Shown in pieces: positions 11,001-23,600 of a stretch of DNA of 64,000 bases. The position numbers were made by a program, and so were the translations under genes. A model generated the notes under the pieces. It was given only the letters and a program-made list of their open reading frames with translations, had not been told where the DNA came from and did no database searches. The first letter of the stretch is position 1. The number at the start of each line of letters is the position of its first letter. The stretch covers positions 6,399,209 to 6,463,208 of the forward strand of contig CM034100.1 in the NCBI GenBank assembly GCA_019914945.1, given 5' to 3'. The stretch comes from Typha latifolia (taxonomy: Eukaryota; Streptophyta; Magnoliopsida; Poales; Typhaceae).

Positions 11001-13853
11001 TACAATCTCCCGGAGATGTTCATCATTCATCCATTCGAGTTCCTCATCCTCTTCCTTTAAACCCAGTTGACTTACATCAGAATGTAAAGATAACTGATCT
11101 TGTGCCTTCTCTTTTGCGACCATATAATTTTCTTTGAACCCTGTTCCAATCTCTTCAATTACAGGATTAAATTTCTGGAAATTCTTTGTAACCCAGCTCT
11201 CTTCATATTTTAGTTTCCCATCCTCTTTTAGGCAGTCCTTTCGATCACTGACATGTTCATTACCATTCAAATCATGCTTTTCATGAAAACCATTTAGTAC
11301 AGTCCTAGGAGATTCGGGATATTCTAGTTCTCTAGGTATATTAGATCCAGATAGGAGAACGTTGTGTTCTTGCTTCCTTATAATGCACTCTCCAGCAGAA
11401 TTGACATGTGGATCCTGTGTCTTGTTGAGCTTCAAGGATTGAACAACTTTCCTGTCAATACACAATCCCTGACCTTCGATGGCATCTGTATCTCTCTTGT
11501 TCTCGAATTGATGGGAATCGGTTCCATCTTGGAGGCTATTATTTCGTGCTTCCTGGCAAGGTTTCCTTGTATCTGTTAAATTATCAAATTCTTCAGAACT
11601 GTATTGTCTATCTATAGATGATTTTACAATATGGGATGAAACTCTGTCAGGGATATTAGTGAAGGATTCATCAGATGAGATTTTATGAATGGAACTTCCA
11701 TAGTTATCATTCAAATTCTTCATTGCTGAAGAATGGGAGATGGTCTGCCAGTCTGTTGTGTCCAGAGCATCTTCGTGCAATATCCCTGGCGAGTTTTTCT
11801 TTTGGTGAACTTCAGAACCACCAATCTCTGTAGTTAAGGTGTTATTCTTATAGCCTACTTCTATAGTAGTATCAGAGATACCATTGATATGTGGTGTCCT
11901 TGCCGCAGAAGAAGCTTTATCACCAAATGATTCCAAAGCAGGTGCTACATTCTTAGACTTGTGCATATTGTTCAAGGAGTCAATGATGTCAGTACTATGA
12001 AGGAATGACTGATTTATCTTATAGATAGATTTGTCATCATAAGAAGAGCTGCATTTATCAACACCTTCTTTCATTTCACTTCTTTGCTGCCTGTGCTCAT
12101 GCTGTGCTTTCTCCAATTGTGTCGTCCTCTTTTTAGCTAGATATTCCCTGGCTTCTTTAACTGACTTTATGATTCTTGGCTTGATTCTCATAGAGTTTCT
12201 GGTAGAACTATCAGAAGAGCTCTGAGATATTCTCTCTTGCATGACTGAACCTTTTTTCTCATTGCGTCCACTTTTTTCTTCATTTTTTAGGAGGTCAAAA
12301 GAGGAGGTGGTAGCGTTACTATCATGACAAGTATGTTCTTTATCAGACCCAATGTGTGCTTCCTCCCTAAAGCTGAAGGCATTCTGTGGTTCTGCTTCTG
12401 GATTGTTATTCAAAGGACTCACACAATTTTCCATAAGCATCTCCCTGTTTTCAACTTCCAAAGAACATTCCATGTTCTTGTCCATTTGCTCAGCATGCAA
12501 ATTGACGCCAGATGTCCTATATTCATCTGATGGTTTGTTAAGAAGTTCAGGTAGCACTTGAGCATTACTTATCTTAGCAACTTTTTGGTCCTTGGAAGCT
12601 AATAGATGTGATGCAGCATCATAATCTTTATTATTCCTATCATTTTGATATTGATTTTCTTGCTCCAATTCATGAACCTGTCTAACCATTTCTCTGATCT
12701 CCCTAATCTTGCCATCATTAGGACCAGAAGCATTCAAACTTCTTGATAAATCCGTTGTGTTTGAATTCTCTCTCAGTGCTTCAGCTTGCATAATGCTCTT
12801 TATTAGTTCAGTTCTGTCTAACTGTGGCCTTCTCAGAGAACCCACTGGCAATTCTTGTACAGTTTCAAGCACTTGGACACTGCCCTTCTCCAACTCTTCT
12901 CTTTTCGTTCGTGACATCTTCTTTCTTCTGAGCATCTCAACCTCTTCTTTGGTTAGCTCCACCTTATCATTTCCTCCAATCAATTTTGTCATGACCCAGA
13001 AGAGACAGCAACCACATAACAGTGTAAACCCAATTGAAGGGAAGATCTTCAGATATGGCTCACCTCTTCTGGAGATGGAACGAAGCCCTTTGGTAAAAGA
13101 TATTTTCCTCCCTTCAACCACATACCTACAAATCGAGCAATTTTTTGGAAGTGAATACTTCCCGGTCTCGATATCTTTTGCCATTGCTTTTGCTCGAGAC
13201 AACCTAGAATTTACATTTGTAAACTCTCCTACATCTTCTTTCAGCTCAAGAGACCACGCTCGGTTTGGATTCCTTCTAATAATTTCCTCTTCATTTACCA
13301 CAACACGAGAAATCATTCCCGCAGAATTCTGATATACTATAAATATTGGACCAGTTCCAATCCCCCAACACTCCACATCTTCCTTATACCGAGTGACCCA
13401 ACTGTCCAATCTATCCCACAAAACAGAATCTTTAGAAAAACTACGGTCTCTGGAACTAGCATTTTCAACAATTCTACTCTCATTATCCAAATCAGAACTC
13501 GACCCAACTTTTATTTCATCGCCCGCAGAACTTAGCTCCACCAAATTGGAACCAGGAACCAAGAATTCAGATGCTTGACTCACCTGGCCTTCTCTTGGAG
13601 AAACAATCTTCTTTCTCAGCGTGTTCCGACGCCTGATTGGTGGCCGGAAATGCGCCGAAATCGGTAGAATCCCTTGCCTACGAACAGCGGAAAGCCTCCA
13701 AGACCGGATTTTTAACAAAGAAACGGATTCATTAGCAAATTTCCTTCCCGGGTGCTTCCTTAAGTAGTTAAAAGAGCCGGAATTCGGTATCCGAGACGAG
13801 GCCGTGCAGAAAAAGTTGGAGCTTGTGAGGATGGCAGAAGTGGAGGTATTCAT
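8091..13853 (-). CDS. EMB1703: EMB1703-like plastid protein, 3 exons, 3' end not found
   Basis: Exons (minus): 10826-13853, 8496-9112 and 8091-8300, with GT-AG introns in phase (1009 codons plus 1 nt; the second exon ends on a codon boundary), giving 1285 residues. I recognise the plant family of Arabidopsis EMB1703 (embryo-defective; biochemical role unknown to me) from ECWGIGTGPIF (about 162-172), a hydrophobic segment at about 269-288, the exon-joined LDYGADGISLDDPLEKI, EEDYLWWLDLP and YHVIAFEDPGDCKNFCYIVQ. The Ser/Arg-rich N-terminus looks like a plastid transit peptide. The middle (about 320-950) is acidic, Ser/Asn-rich and probably disordered. The third exon ends ARPPK before a good donor (AAG|GTAAAT). 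Family members continue with another conserved block, but I found no matching exon down to position 1. Reading through the intron instead ends at a stop at 7950. The start ATG at 13851-13853 opens the transit peptide. Confidence 0.85.
9418..10336. mobile_element. Non-autonomous hAT element in EMB1703 intron 1
   Basis: A 919-bp element flanked by a perfect 8-bp duplication, atatcaag (9410-9417 and 10337-10344). Imperfect terminal inverted repeats (CATGGATGGCCGCGCCGGTGG against TAACGATAGTCGTGCCAGTGG) agree at 14 of 21 positions, with most differences C/T or G/A transitions, as expected from decay of methylated cytosines. Subterminal GTGGCACG / CGTGCCAC words are present at both ends and the middle is AT-rich. 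No coding capacity is visible. It lies in the 1713-bp intron 9113-10825. Confidence 0.85.
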
Positions 13854-14683
13854 CTCTCAGAGGGCTTACAAGAAGAGAATCTTAGGGGCCCAATAGATAG
13901 AGAAGTGCGAGAATGGAATCAAAAACATAATATTAGAGAACAAGGAAAAGAAAAGGAGCCCCCGAGAGTCGCCATGGCGGTGGTAATAAAAAGGGCGACG
14001 AGACTAATGAAAGCGCCTAAAACCCCGGCTAAATCCTCCAAATTCCAAAGACGAAATATAGGAGACGATCAGATGGACATGTGGTACCGGATGTGTACTA
14101 CTCGGTTGGACCAAATCCGTAGCAAAGCATTTTGTGATTTTGGTTTATTTTGAGAAAAATGAACTGGGCTCAGTTGAATTTACTCAGAACAAAAATAAAA
14201 ATAAAAAAAAAATTTATCGAAGTCGTAGTTATGTATGCCAGATATGGAAGGAGATCCAAAATCTAGAGTTGCCTTAGATTTTTTATTATTCCTCCTCATT
14301 TAGTTTTAACAACCATCAAAAAAAATCTCGAGCATGAAGTCCATTCCTTGCTATTTGAGAGTTTGCTCACACGGTAAGATGTATACAATTTGAAACTTGG
14401 AAGCTATAAGATAGTTGCATGATTTGTTGAAATGCTTTACAGCGCATTGAAACAAACTTTACAGACAAAAATCAACTTTAGAGAGGAAATGTTTTCATTA
14501 GCCAGTTCGTATCAGATTGAAACACGGATTCATATGCACTATTTACCTTCATAACATCGCACCCTCGAATAACTTAAAAACAGTTACAACAACAAAGTGG
14601 TACATGGGGGAGGCAAAACAACAGACTGGGAAAAGATGCAAACTCAAACACCACCTAAGTTTCACACTCCAGACTTCGTTACT
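13854..14683. other. Intergenic space: EMB1703 5' flank and SINAT 3' UTR
   Basis: About 830 bp separate two genes transcribed in the same direction. The right part (about 14400-14683) should contain the 3' UTR and poly(A) site of the SINAT gene. The left part should contain the promoter and 5' UTR of the EMB1703-like gene. I see no convincing TATA box or further gene. The plus-strand frame at 13905-14153 is not similar to anything I know. Confidence 0.5.
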
Positions 14684-17600
14684 TCAGCTACAAAGATTGG
14701 GTATGCAGGCTCCAGCATCAGGGTTCTGTTGCTCCTTCCAGATTCGGCCTGTAACCCGCAACTTCAGCTCCTTCCTGTCGCCTCCTGAGAAGAAAAGAGC
14801 CATGTTCCTCTGGATTATGAGGCCATCATGACTATCGCGAACTTTCCGGTGGCTGTCGCGGATGCTCCGAGGCGTGCCTTCCCATATCATCTTCCTGCCA
14901 TTGGCACCAACCTCAAGGCTGTAGCTGTAGTTCCTGGCCTCATTCTCATCACCCATGAAACGGAGAAAAGCCATGTAAACAGGCGCCATCCCAAGCTGAA
15001 AGGCCTCAAAGTGTAGGCAGAAGTACTGCCCAAAACAGTGAAAAACCTGAAAATTATATGAAGAAAAAGATCAAAGTCACTCATTAGGAATGTGGAATAT
15101 GAGACCAAAATAGAGTACTTCGACTTAGACTTCTCTTCAATAGCATTTTATTTGTACAGATCACAAAAAGAAGTGGATATGAGGCACTAGAGGAACAAAA
15201 GTAATTAGTATTTAGTTCTCTATCGATGGTTACATCCATATGCAAACAAAGCTGATCTAAAAGCAAACACTTACAGTTAGCATCCACGTCGCATTCTCAA
15301 CCTCTCGAGGGTTGGACTTCACATATCGATGATTGAATGTACATCCTGTATGCATGTCAACTTTGTGGTCATCCCTTAAATGAGCAACAAGGAAAGGAAT
15401 ATCTCCAACAACGGAACATTCCGAGCCAGCATAAGGGCAGTTATATGGCCTGAAATTGCACTGTGTTTCATGCTTGAGTTTACTGTAGTATGGGAAGATC
15501 TCTGGGCAACCCAATGTGTAGTACTTGCAGGGGAGCTCAAGTGATTCAGCCACCTTTTCCAATGCCAAACATCTAATGTCCCCCAGCTCTTGTCTACATG
15601 TAGGGCACCTGTTGTGCACCCTGGATTTGCAGGTGGAACACAGAGTATGCCCATTTTGGCACTGTAAAATATGATGCATACTTGTATATTAGAGTTGCAA
15701 TGCTGCTATATATATCCAAAAGCAATCTTAGTATCTGTAGTATATGACAATGTCCCTTCTTGTAGTAAGTACCAGTAATTTCAGGTGTTACAAATGGACT
15801 TGACTTGTTTTGACACTTCCCACTACTACTAAAGAACCATTCAGACAATGAAAATCAGTTCCAATGACGCTTCATGCAGAAGATCATTCAGTAGTGATCC
15901 ACCAAATTTCACAATCAAAGCAAAACAACTACCAAATACAAAGGCAGTACAACACCTTATAGCTGGCATAAGTTAACCTATTAGAGAATCTCATCAATTC
16001 ACAAGGAATTTACCACATGTGAACGACTGCCCATTGCTCAGAAGTTACTCGAAATGAAACAACAACATTCAAGAGGCAGTAAGACAATTAAGATGACTTT
16101 GGTAATGAATCGATAGAAACATTCAAATGAGACATTATGAATTTACTCCATCAGTTCAGATTCCTTTTTAGCATCGTAAAGCAGGACAACAAAAGTGAAT
16201 AACAGAAATACAAACTCATTGGCAAAAGTACAACACCTGAATTGACATGTCTTCAATCTACATGCTATTCAAAATGCATCATAGATGATGGACAATCAAA
16301 ACCAAAATTCAAAGTAGTGTGTATCCAAGATAACAACTGCAGTCTGAGAAAGCTTCCCCAGATGGGCTGACATATAAAACTATGCTCTATTCTACATTAA
16401 TTAACTTTTCATATGTGCACTGCCAAGATACTAGAGAAGGATTTGGGCTTCTGTGGTTTGTATACAGCAACGAGATTACATAAAAATCACACAGTATTGT
16501 CCAACACATGATATGCAGCATAATCTGGTGTGCCTCATGTAAGACCATTGCTGCATTTCTGTAATGCATTATAAAATAGAAGTAACAATTCTCGAAACAT
16601 AGGTAAATGTAATTCTGGAAATATACCAGAGAAACATCACTAATATAATCCTGGAAACGTAGCTAAATGTAGAAGGAATAAAATTGTGTACATCTTGTAA
16701 TACGTGAGAAAATTATAGTGTATGGACTTGACATGTCAAGAACCTAGATCTTCTGAAAGATTTTGTTGAAGAATATTTGCTTCAGCAACTTAGAATTAGA
16801 AAGGCTGCACAAGAACCACTCCTTGATCAGTCTACACTTCAGGGCCTCAGGGGCTCTTCTATTCAGGTGGAGAATGAGAACCACCTAAAGATGTTGCAGT
16901 ATAGTCTTAAAGGAAGATTTAATTATCTAACTAGGAGAATTGTTGCAAAGACATGACCTCTTGTTGGAACCTACAAGAAACATACTTCTAAATATCAGGA
17001 TCCCAAAACAAATAACTATATTGTATATACTACTGTTTGAAGCAGATAATTTCAGCATATAGAATAGAAAAACTGTTCAGATTAAATGAATTTGGCTGTT
17101 CCAGACAGGTGATACTGCTCCTTATATACAAATTGGAGTTTAGGATAAAACAAGGTATGATGCTGTTGTGGCTGCTATGTAGGGGGTGTAAACGAGCCGA
17201 GCTTGAGCAAGCTGGGCCCGGCTTGGCTCGGCTCGACAGGTGGAAAAACCTAGCTCGGCTCGAGCTTAAGCTCGAGCTAGAAAAATTCAGCTCAGCTCGA
17301 CTCCAGCTCGATGAGGCTCGAGCTCGACTCGACGGCTCGTGGGCTTAATGGGTCTGCGTAGGCTTCCAAAATCTAATTGTTATATTAGGCTAATACACCA
17401 GCTGATTTCATTGCTTTAGAGGAAATGGCAGTTATAAAGGCATATCTATATCACTCAATTTCCGATATGGGACCAAACATCTAAGAGTCTCTATGAAAAA
17501 AAATAGAAAATAAATGGTATAGGAGAGATCGGCTGGGTTGATAAGAGTTGTGTTAACCAGTTGTGCTACTACCATTTATAATTTTATTTTAGTATATATA

Positions 17601-20600
17601 GATATATATTATCATTTCACATGTTATATATCGAGCCTATTCGAGCCGAGATCGAACGAGCTGACTCAAGCTTGACTCGGCTCGATTAACCTTTTGAGCT
17701 GAAAAATCCAGCTCGGCTCGGCTCATTTAGAGCTTGAGCTGAGCTCGAGTCGAGCTCTTAACGAGCCGAGTAAATGAGCCTCGCGAGCCGGCGAGCTTTT
17801 TTGACAGCCCTACTGCTATGTATATGTATTAATTGATGACCTTTTAGCAATCAATATAAGCTCAAAATAATGTTCTAAACTTTAATCTACACAAGATGGG
17901 TTCATCAAAAGGAATGGTGCAGTTATAATCCAGAAACCAAAAATGATTTGTTTATGTATTGTACAGAAACGTGAAACCAAAATAGGTGCCAAAGTAGGTG
18001 GAAGATAGGAGAATAAAAGTATCAATTTCCAACATTTTGCCTAGACACTATATACCCTATTCGTAAGATGTAACACTATTTCTTATAAGATATTCTATAC
18101 AGTAAGAGGATCTTGCAACAATTCAAGACATTTAAATCACAATTCCAAAACTTGGTATTGAGATCGAGAACGGCCATTAGAAAAAATAATAGTTATCGAC
18201 TTTGGACTACTTTTAATTACACAAAATTCTAAGTATTATTTAAACTGTAAGAAAATTTCTAAAAACTTATAAATTTAAAAAAATAACAGAAAAATAAAAA
18301 TTAATCACATATGAAACCTAAAAATAAAAATTTAAAAATTTAAAAAAAACTCAAAACTATCATGAATTTCAATTTGAATTTGATTCGTAAATTAATACCG
18401 CTAAACAACAATAAAATAAATGATCTCTCTTTATTGTTGTTCTATAACAGTAAAAAAAATAGGAGTTAAAAAATGGATGAGAAAGGAGAAAGAGAAAATG
18501 AGAAGAAAAAAAACTCATCTGAGTTCACTAAAATGTGGAGTAGCCAAAGAGATTCACCAGATTGATCGCCGAAAAGTGTGAGAGTGGGAGGAGAATGTGT
18601 GTGAGAGATAAAGAATAAAAACTAAAAATTTGAAAAGAAAACATTGAGAACATCAATTACTAATATCTCCTATGTTAGATACAATTTAAATTCGACCTGA
18701 ATCTTACAAAAAATTTATTTCAACCGATACTGCTTATTTTGACTGATATGGCTGATCCGGCTGAATCTTACAAAAAATTTATTTCAACCGATACTGCTTA
18801 TTTTGACTGATATGGCTGATCCGGCTGAAACCGACCAATCCTGGGCAAAAACCAGTCACCATACAGGTTTCGGGTCCAGGTTTCGGGTCCAGATCAGGAT
18901 CGCCAATTTTGGGATCTATGATTTAAATACATGTTCTGGATTTTAAATACCTTTTTGAGATTTATATGAGTTTTTGTATTAATTGCACCTTTTTTACAGA
19001 GTTGGTTGTCTTTTTTATAGAGAGACAACACACATCCAAGCCCCTCTTTACTATCACTGAATATTATGTTGTGTATTTCCATAAGGCCAAGAAGAAAATT
19101 CCTTCAAGAAAAACAAATGAAGAGATCACGGTAACAAATCATTTTTTGCTACATATAATGTCCTTATAGAATACTAATTACGGATTTAACCATATGCACT
19201 GCATTATGTGGGTTGTTAGTACTCGTTCTTACTTTTCTTATGGCAGCATATATGGATAGAAAGGTCATGGTATGTAGGATTCTAAATATCTAATGGAATC
19301 AAATCAAGACAAATTCTTAAAGAGAGGCAAATCAAGAGAGCATGGTAACAGTTCATGATTGCTACACATACTGTTCGTATATATTACTATTCTAAATTTT
19401 ATCTATCAAAACATCACATGGTGCTTGTTTGCTTATTACGTATATGAATTGTTAAGCTGTGGTATTTAGAAATAAAATAGAATCAAGTCAAATTGAGAAC
19501 ATTTGTAGTTTGGAAACAGTTAGAATATTCCAAAAGAACTACACAATTGAATAAATCATATAAATGATAAAGTTTCATAACCCATTTATATGCAACACGA
19601 TATCGTTAATAGAGTCGGCAATATGATGATAAAATAAATTTCTCAGATTTAAGGCCAAGTATATGGAGAAATAACTAAAATTGGGTTTGTACATGTTTCA
19701 AGAGTTATGTATTAATCAACTAGAAGTTTATTACCATGAATTTGGCACATTAATTCTTTTAAAATAGAGTTATCAATATAATGATTAAATAAATTTCTCA
19801 GACATAAAGTCAAGTACATGGGGAAATCACTAAAATTGAGTTTGCATATGTTTCAGAAGTTATATATCAATCAACTAGAATTTTAATACCATGAATTTGG
19901 CGCATTAATTCTTTTAATATTATCCAAGTGAATAAATTTACGATGATTTGCATAAAAAACACAGTGCAATTTGTTTTATAGGCCAGACTCGTTTTGATTT
20001 TTTTCTTGCATGTCAGAATATTTTTCTTCCAACTTTGCACTCATTGAGTGCAATCTGAGTATTTTGTATTATGCTATCACTTTTGCCTTGGGAAGACTCA
20101 AACAATAAATACAAAACTGTGAGTTTCGAAATACAACTGTGAAATAGAAAATTTGTAAAGTTCAATAACGACAAATTATGTAATAAAATTGTGAAACTTG
20201 CAAAATTACAAGTATACAATAATTGTGAATTTCATAACAAAACTGTGAAACAAAAAATACAAATGTTCAATAGCTATAAATTATGTAATAAAACTGTGAA
20301 ATTCACAAAACTACAAATGTTTAATAACTGTGAATTACGTAAAAAACTGCGAAATAAAAAATGCAAGTATTCAATAACTAAGAATTACATAAAAAGACTA
20401 CAAATTAAGAAATGCAAGTATTCAATAACTACAAAATCTGAAATAAAACCATAGTTTCCAGTTTCGGCCGATCCCGAGTGGGATCAGCCAAAATGAAAAC
20501 CAATCAGTTTGCTGGTTTCGGCTGGGGTTTCGGCCGTTGGGCCGAAACGGGTGGGAACGGGTTGGATCCGACCCGAATCCGACCCGTGGGGACATCAATT

Positions 20601-23600
20601 ATTGATGTCCCCACCCCCCCACCTGCCCCTCTCTCCCTTTTCTCTCTCTTTTCTTTCTTTCTCTCTTTCTCACGAGTCTCTTTTTCACCGGCGACTGAGT
20701 AGATCTCCGGTGATCTCGACCTTCGGCGACGTTCTCCGACGAAGATTTGACGACCTCGATTTCCAGCGATCTTTGGTAAGTTTTTTTTCAATTTTTAAAT
20801 TTTTTTTTATTGTGCAGCAGCTGCTACCCACCTGCAGCTGATGCTGCTTATGCAGTTATGCCTCATAAATTTTAAATTATTTTATATTTTATTTTGATTT
20901 TTATTTATGCTTTTTAGTTGCAGAGTTAAAATATCAATGGCTCCAAAAGAGAAGTCATATGATACCAACATTGAGTAGCAACATTGCAGCATTATTGGGC
21001 AAGATAAAAGACATGTTAAATGCAACTAGTGTGACAAGGAAATGAACGATGGTGTCAGCCATTTGAAAGAACATTTAGTTGGAAGACAAGAAAATGTAGC
21101 AGTTTGCACTTAAGTGTCCTTGGAAGTTAGAAAGCATATTTTGGCTTATTTAATTGGCAAAAAAAAGGATAAACAATCTGCACAACAAAGAGAGCCAATG
21201 GTTCGTAAAGAATTGATGCATAATTCTGTACACACTGATGATGATAGCAGTGAGCAAAGCAAGGAGGATGAGGAGGAAAGACAGATAAGGAAGGCAATAA
21301 AAGAGAGCAAAAATATGCATAGAGAAGAGGAAGAGATAAGAAGAAACACTGGTGTAACTTTCAAAGATCTAGATCAGTTAATATACGAGAGAGAATATAG
21401 GGGCAGCAATTCTACCTATAGGACTCCTAGTGTTACAAGAAATATTGGACCAATGGATACATATCTTCAAAAAAAAAAAAGGTCGTACACAGACTTCCAT
21501 CAAGACAGCTCTCAAAAGAATTAAAAATACAAAGAAACACATTGGTAGGGCTATCTCTAAAATTTTCTTCTACAACCATATTCCTTTTAATGTAGCTGAT
21601 AGTCCTTACTATCACACTATGGTGGATGCTATACAATGAGTAGGGTATAGTGTTCCATCTCCTAGTTCAAATGATATTGCTACTAAATATCTTGACTCAG
21701 AGGTAGATAAACTTTATATTTACATTGAGACATTTAAATAGTATTGGGATGAATTTGGTTGTACACTGATGTGTGATGAGTGGAGTACACAAAACAGAAG
21801 AAATATAATTAATTTCTTAGTGTACTCTAGCATGGGAACAGTATTTTTGAAGTCTGTGGATGCTACTGCTCATTTCAAAGATACAGATTATATTTGTCAG
21901 TTGATGGATAAGATGGTACAAGAAATCGATGAAAAAATAATAATCCAAGTGGTTACTGATAATGGGGCAAATTATAAAGCTGCTGAAAATTTACTGATGA
22001 TAAAAAGATCTCATTTATATTAGACGCCATATGCTGCACATTGTATTGATCTAATATTAGAGGATATTGCAAAAGAGGCTAAAATTAACATGGTCAGACG
22101 TGAAGGTCAAAGGTTAACAAATTTTATATATAACCATGGTTGGGTTCTTAATTTACTCAGGCAGATGACTGATGGTAGGGAGATCATTAGACCCAGCATC
22201 ACTAGATTTGTCACTCACTTTTTAGCCTTGGAGAGCATCATATGCTACAAGGATGATATTATATGGATCTTTACATCACAAGAGTGGTCTATAAAAACTA
22301 AGAATATGAAACCTAAAGATAAATCTTTAGGTAAAACTTTGAAAAATATGGCTCTTGGAAATGCATTTTGGGATAATATTACAATTGCCACCGCAGTATT
22401 TGAGCCACCACAGTATTTGAGCCTCTTGTAAAAGTATTAAGACTTATAGACAGTGATGACAAGTCTGAGATGAGTTTCTTATATGAGACAATGGACTTAG
22501 CAAAGAATCAATAAAAAAATATAGACAAAAGTTATAGGAAGTGGTGGAAGATGATTGATTCTAGATGAAGCAAACAACTACATAGAGATATACACGCTGC
22601 TGGTAAGCATGCTTTTAAGTTTTAAGTTTTAAGTTTTAATTTACTAATTTACTAATTTACTTTTATTTATGAATATTTAAAAATTTGAATACTTGCAAAT
22701 TTTAAATTTCTACATGGTATTTTCTTAATCCAAGATTTTCATTCTCTAAAAATGTCAATAATGATAGTGAAATCTTGTTGGGGAGTAGAAAGGTAATCAG
22801 CAAGCTTGAGCCCGATATTCATAAACAAATTTTTTGCAATAAAGAAGTGAGTTATGATTCAATTAAATAATTTTATTATTATTTGTTTCAAGTTTTAACT
22901 TTCAATATAATCAGTATGCATTAAGCTAATAATATATTTATAATTTCAGATTAAGAGATATAGATTGAGAGCTGGGCAATTCAGTACTACTAAAGTTACT
23001 GCAACTATATCTCATAACACTCTAGCTAAATGGTGGTCTATCTATGGATAGGAGAAGGCACCAAATTTGACGTCAATAGCAAAGAAGATTTTAAGTCAAA
23101 TTGTGTCTACATCACAATGTGAAAGAAATTGGACTACTTTCTCCTTAATCCACACAAAAACACGTAACTGATTGACAATGAAAAGATTGGAGAAGTTAGT
23201 TTTTTGTCATTATAATATGAGATTGAAGGAGAGAAATTTAAAAAGAAAGGCGAAAAATGAACAACTGATAGATTTAAATCATGTTTTTAATGAAAAAGAC
23301 CCCTTGACTCCATAGATCAGAGAAATAGAAGACAGTTTATTAGATGATAGAGATAACTCATAGTTAGATAAGATATTAGGAGAGAACGACGAGGGCAGAG
23401 GATGGTACGAGTCGTTCAGCAGTGAGAGATAGTATACCTACTAGTACTAGTCATAGTCTTGATGATACATATGGTGGTGAGATCGTTCCATCTACATTTG
23501 TTGAGAAAAGTCAAGGAGGCATAAGGATTGCAGACAGAAAAATTGAGGATGTATATACATATCAGCAACGTCGTCATGAGAATGTTGCTTCCTATGATTA

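Noticed and set aside
11364..13578. Plus-strand frames up to 207 residues opposite the EMB1703 first exon
   Set aside because: They are antisense shadows; the minus-strand frame matches a known family over more than 1000 residues.
13905..14153. An 82-residue plus-strand frame upstream of the EMB1703 start
   Set aside because: No family resemblance; it lies in the expected promoter and UTR region and has no splice-supported extension.
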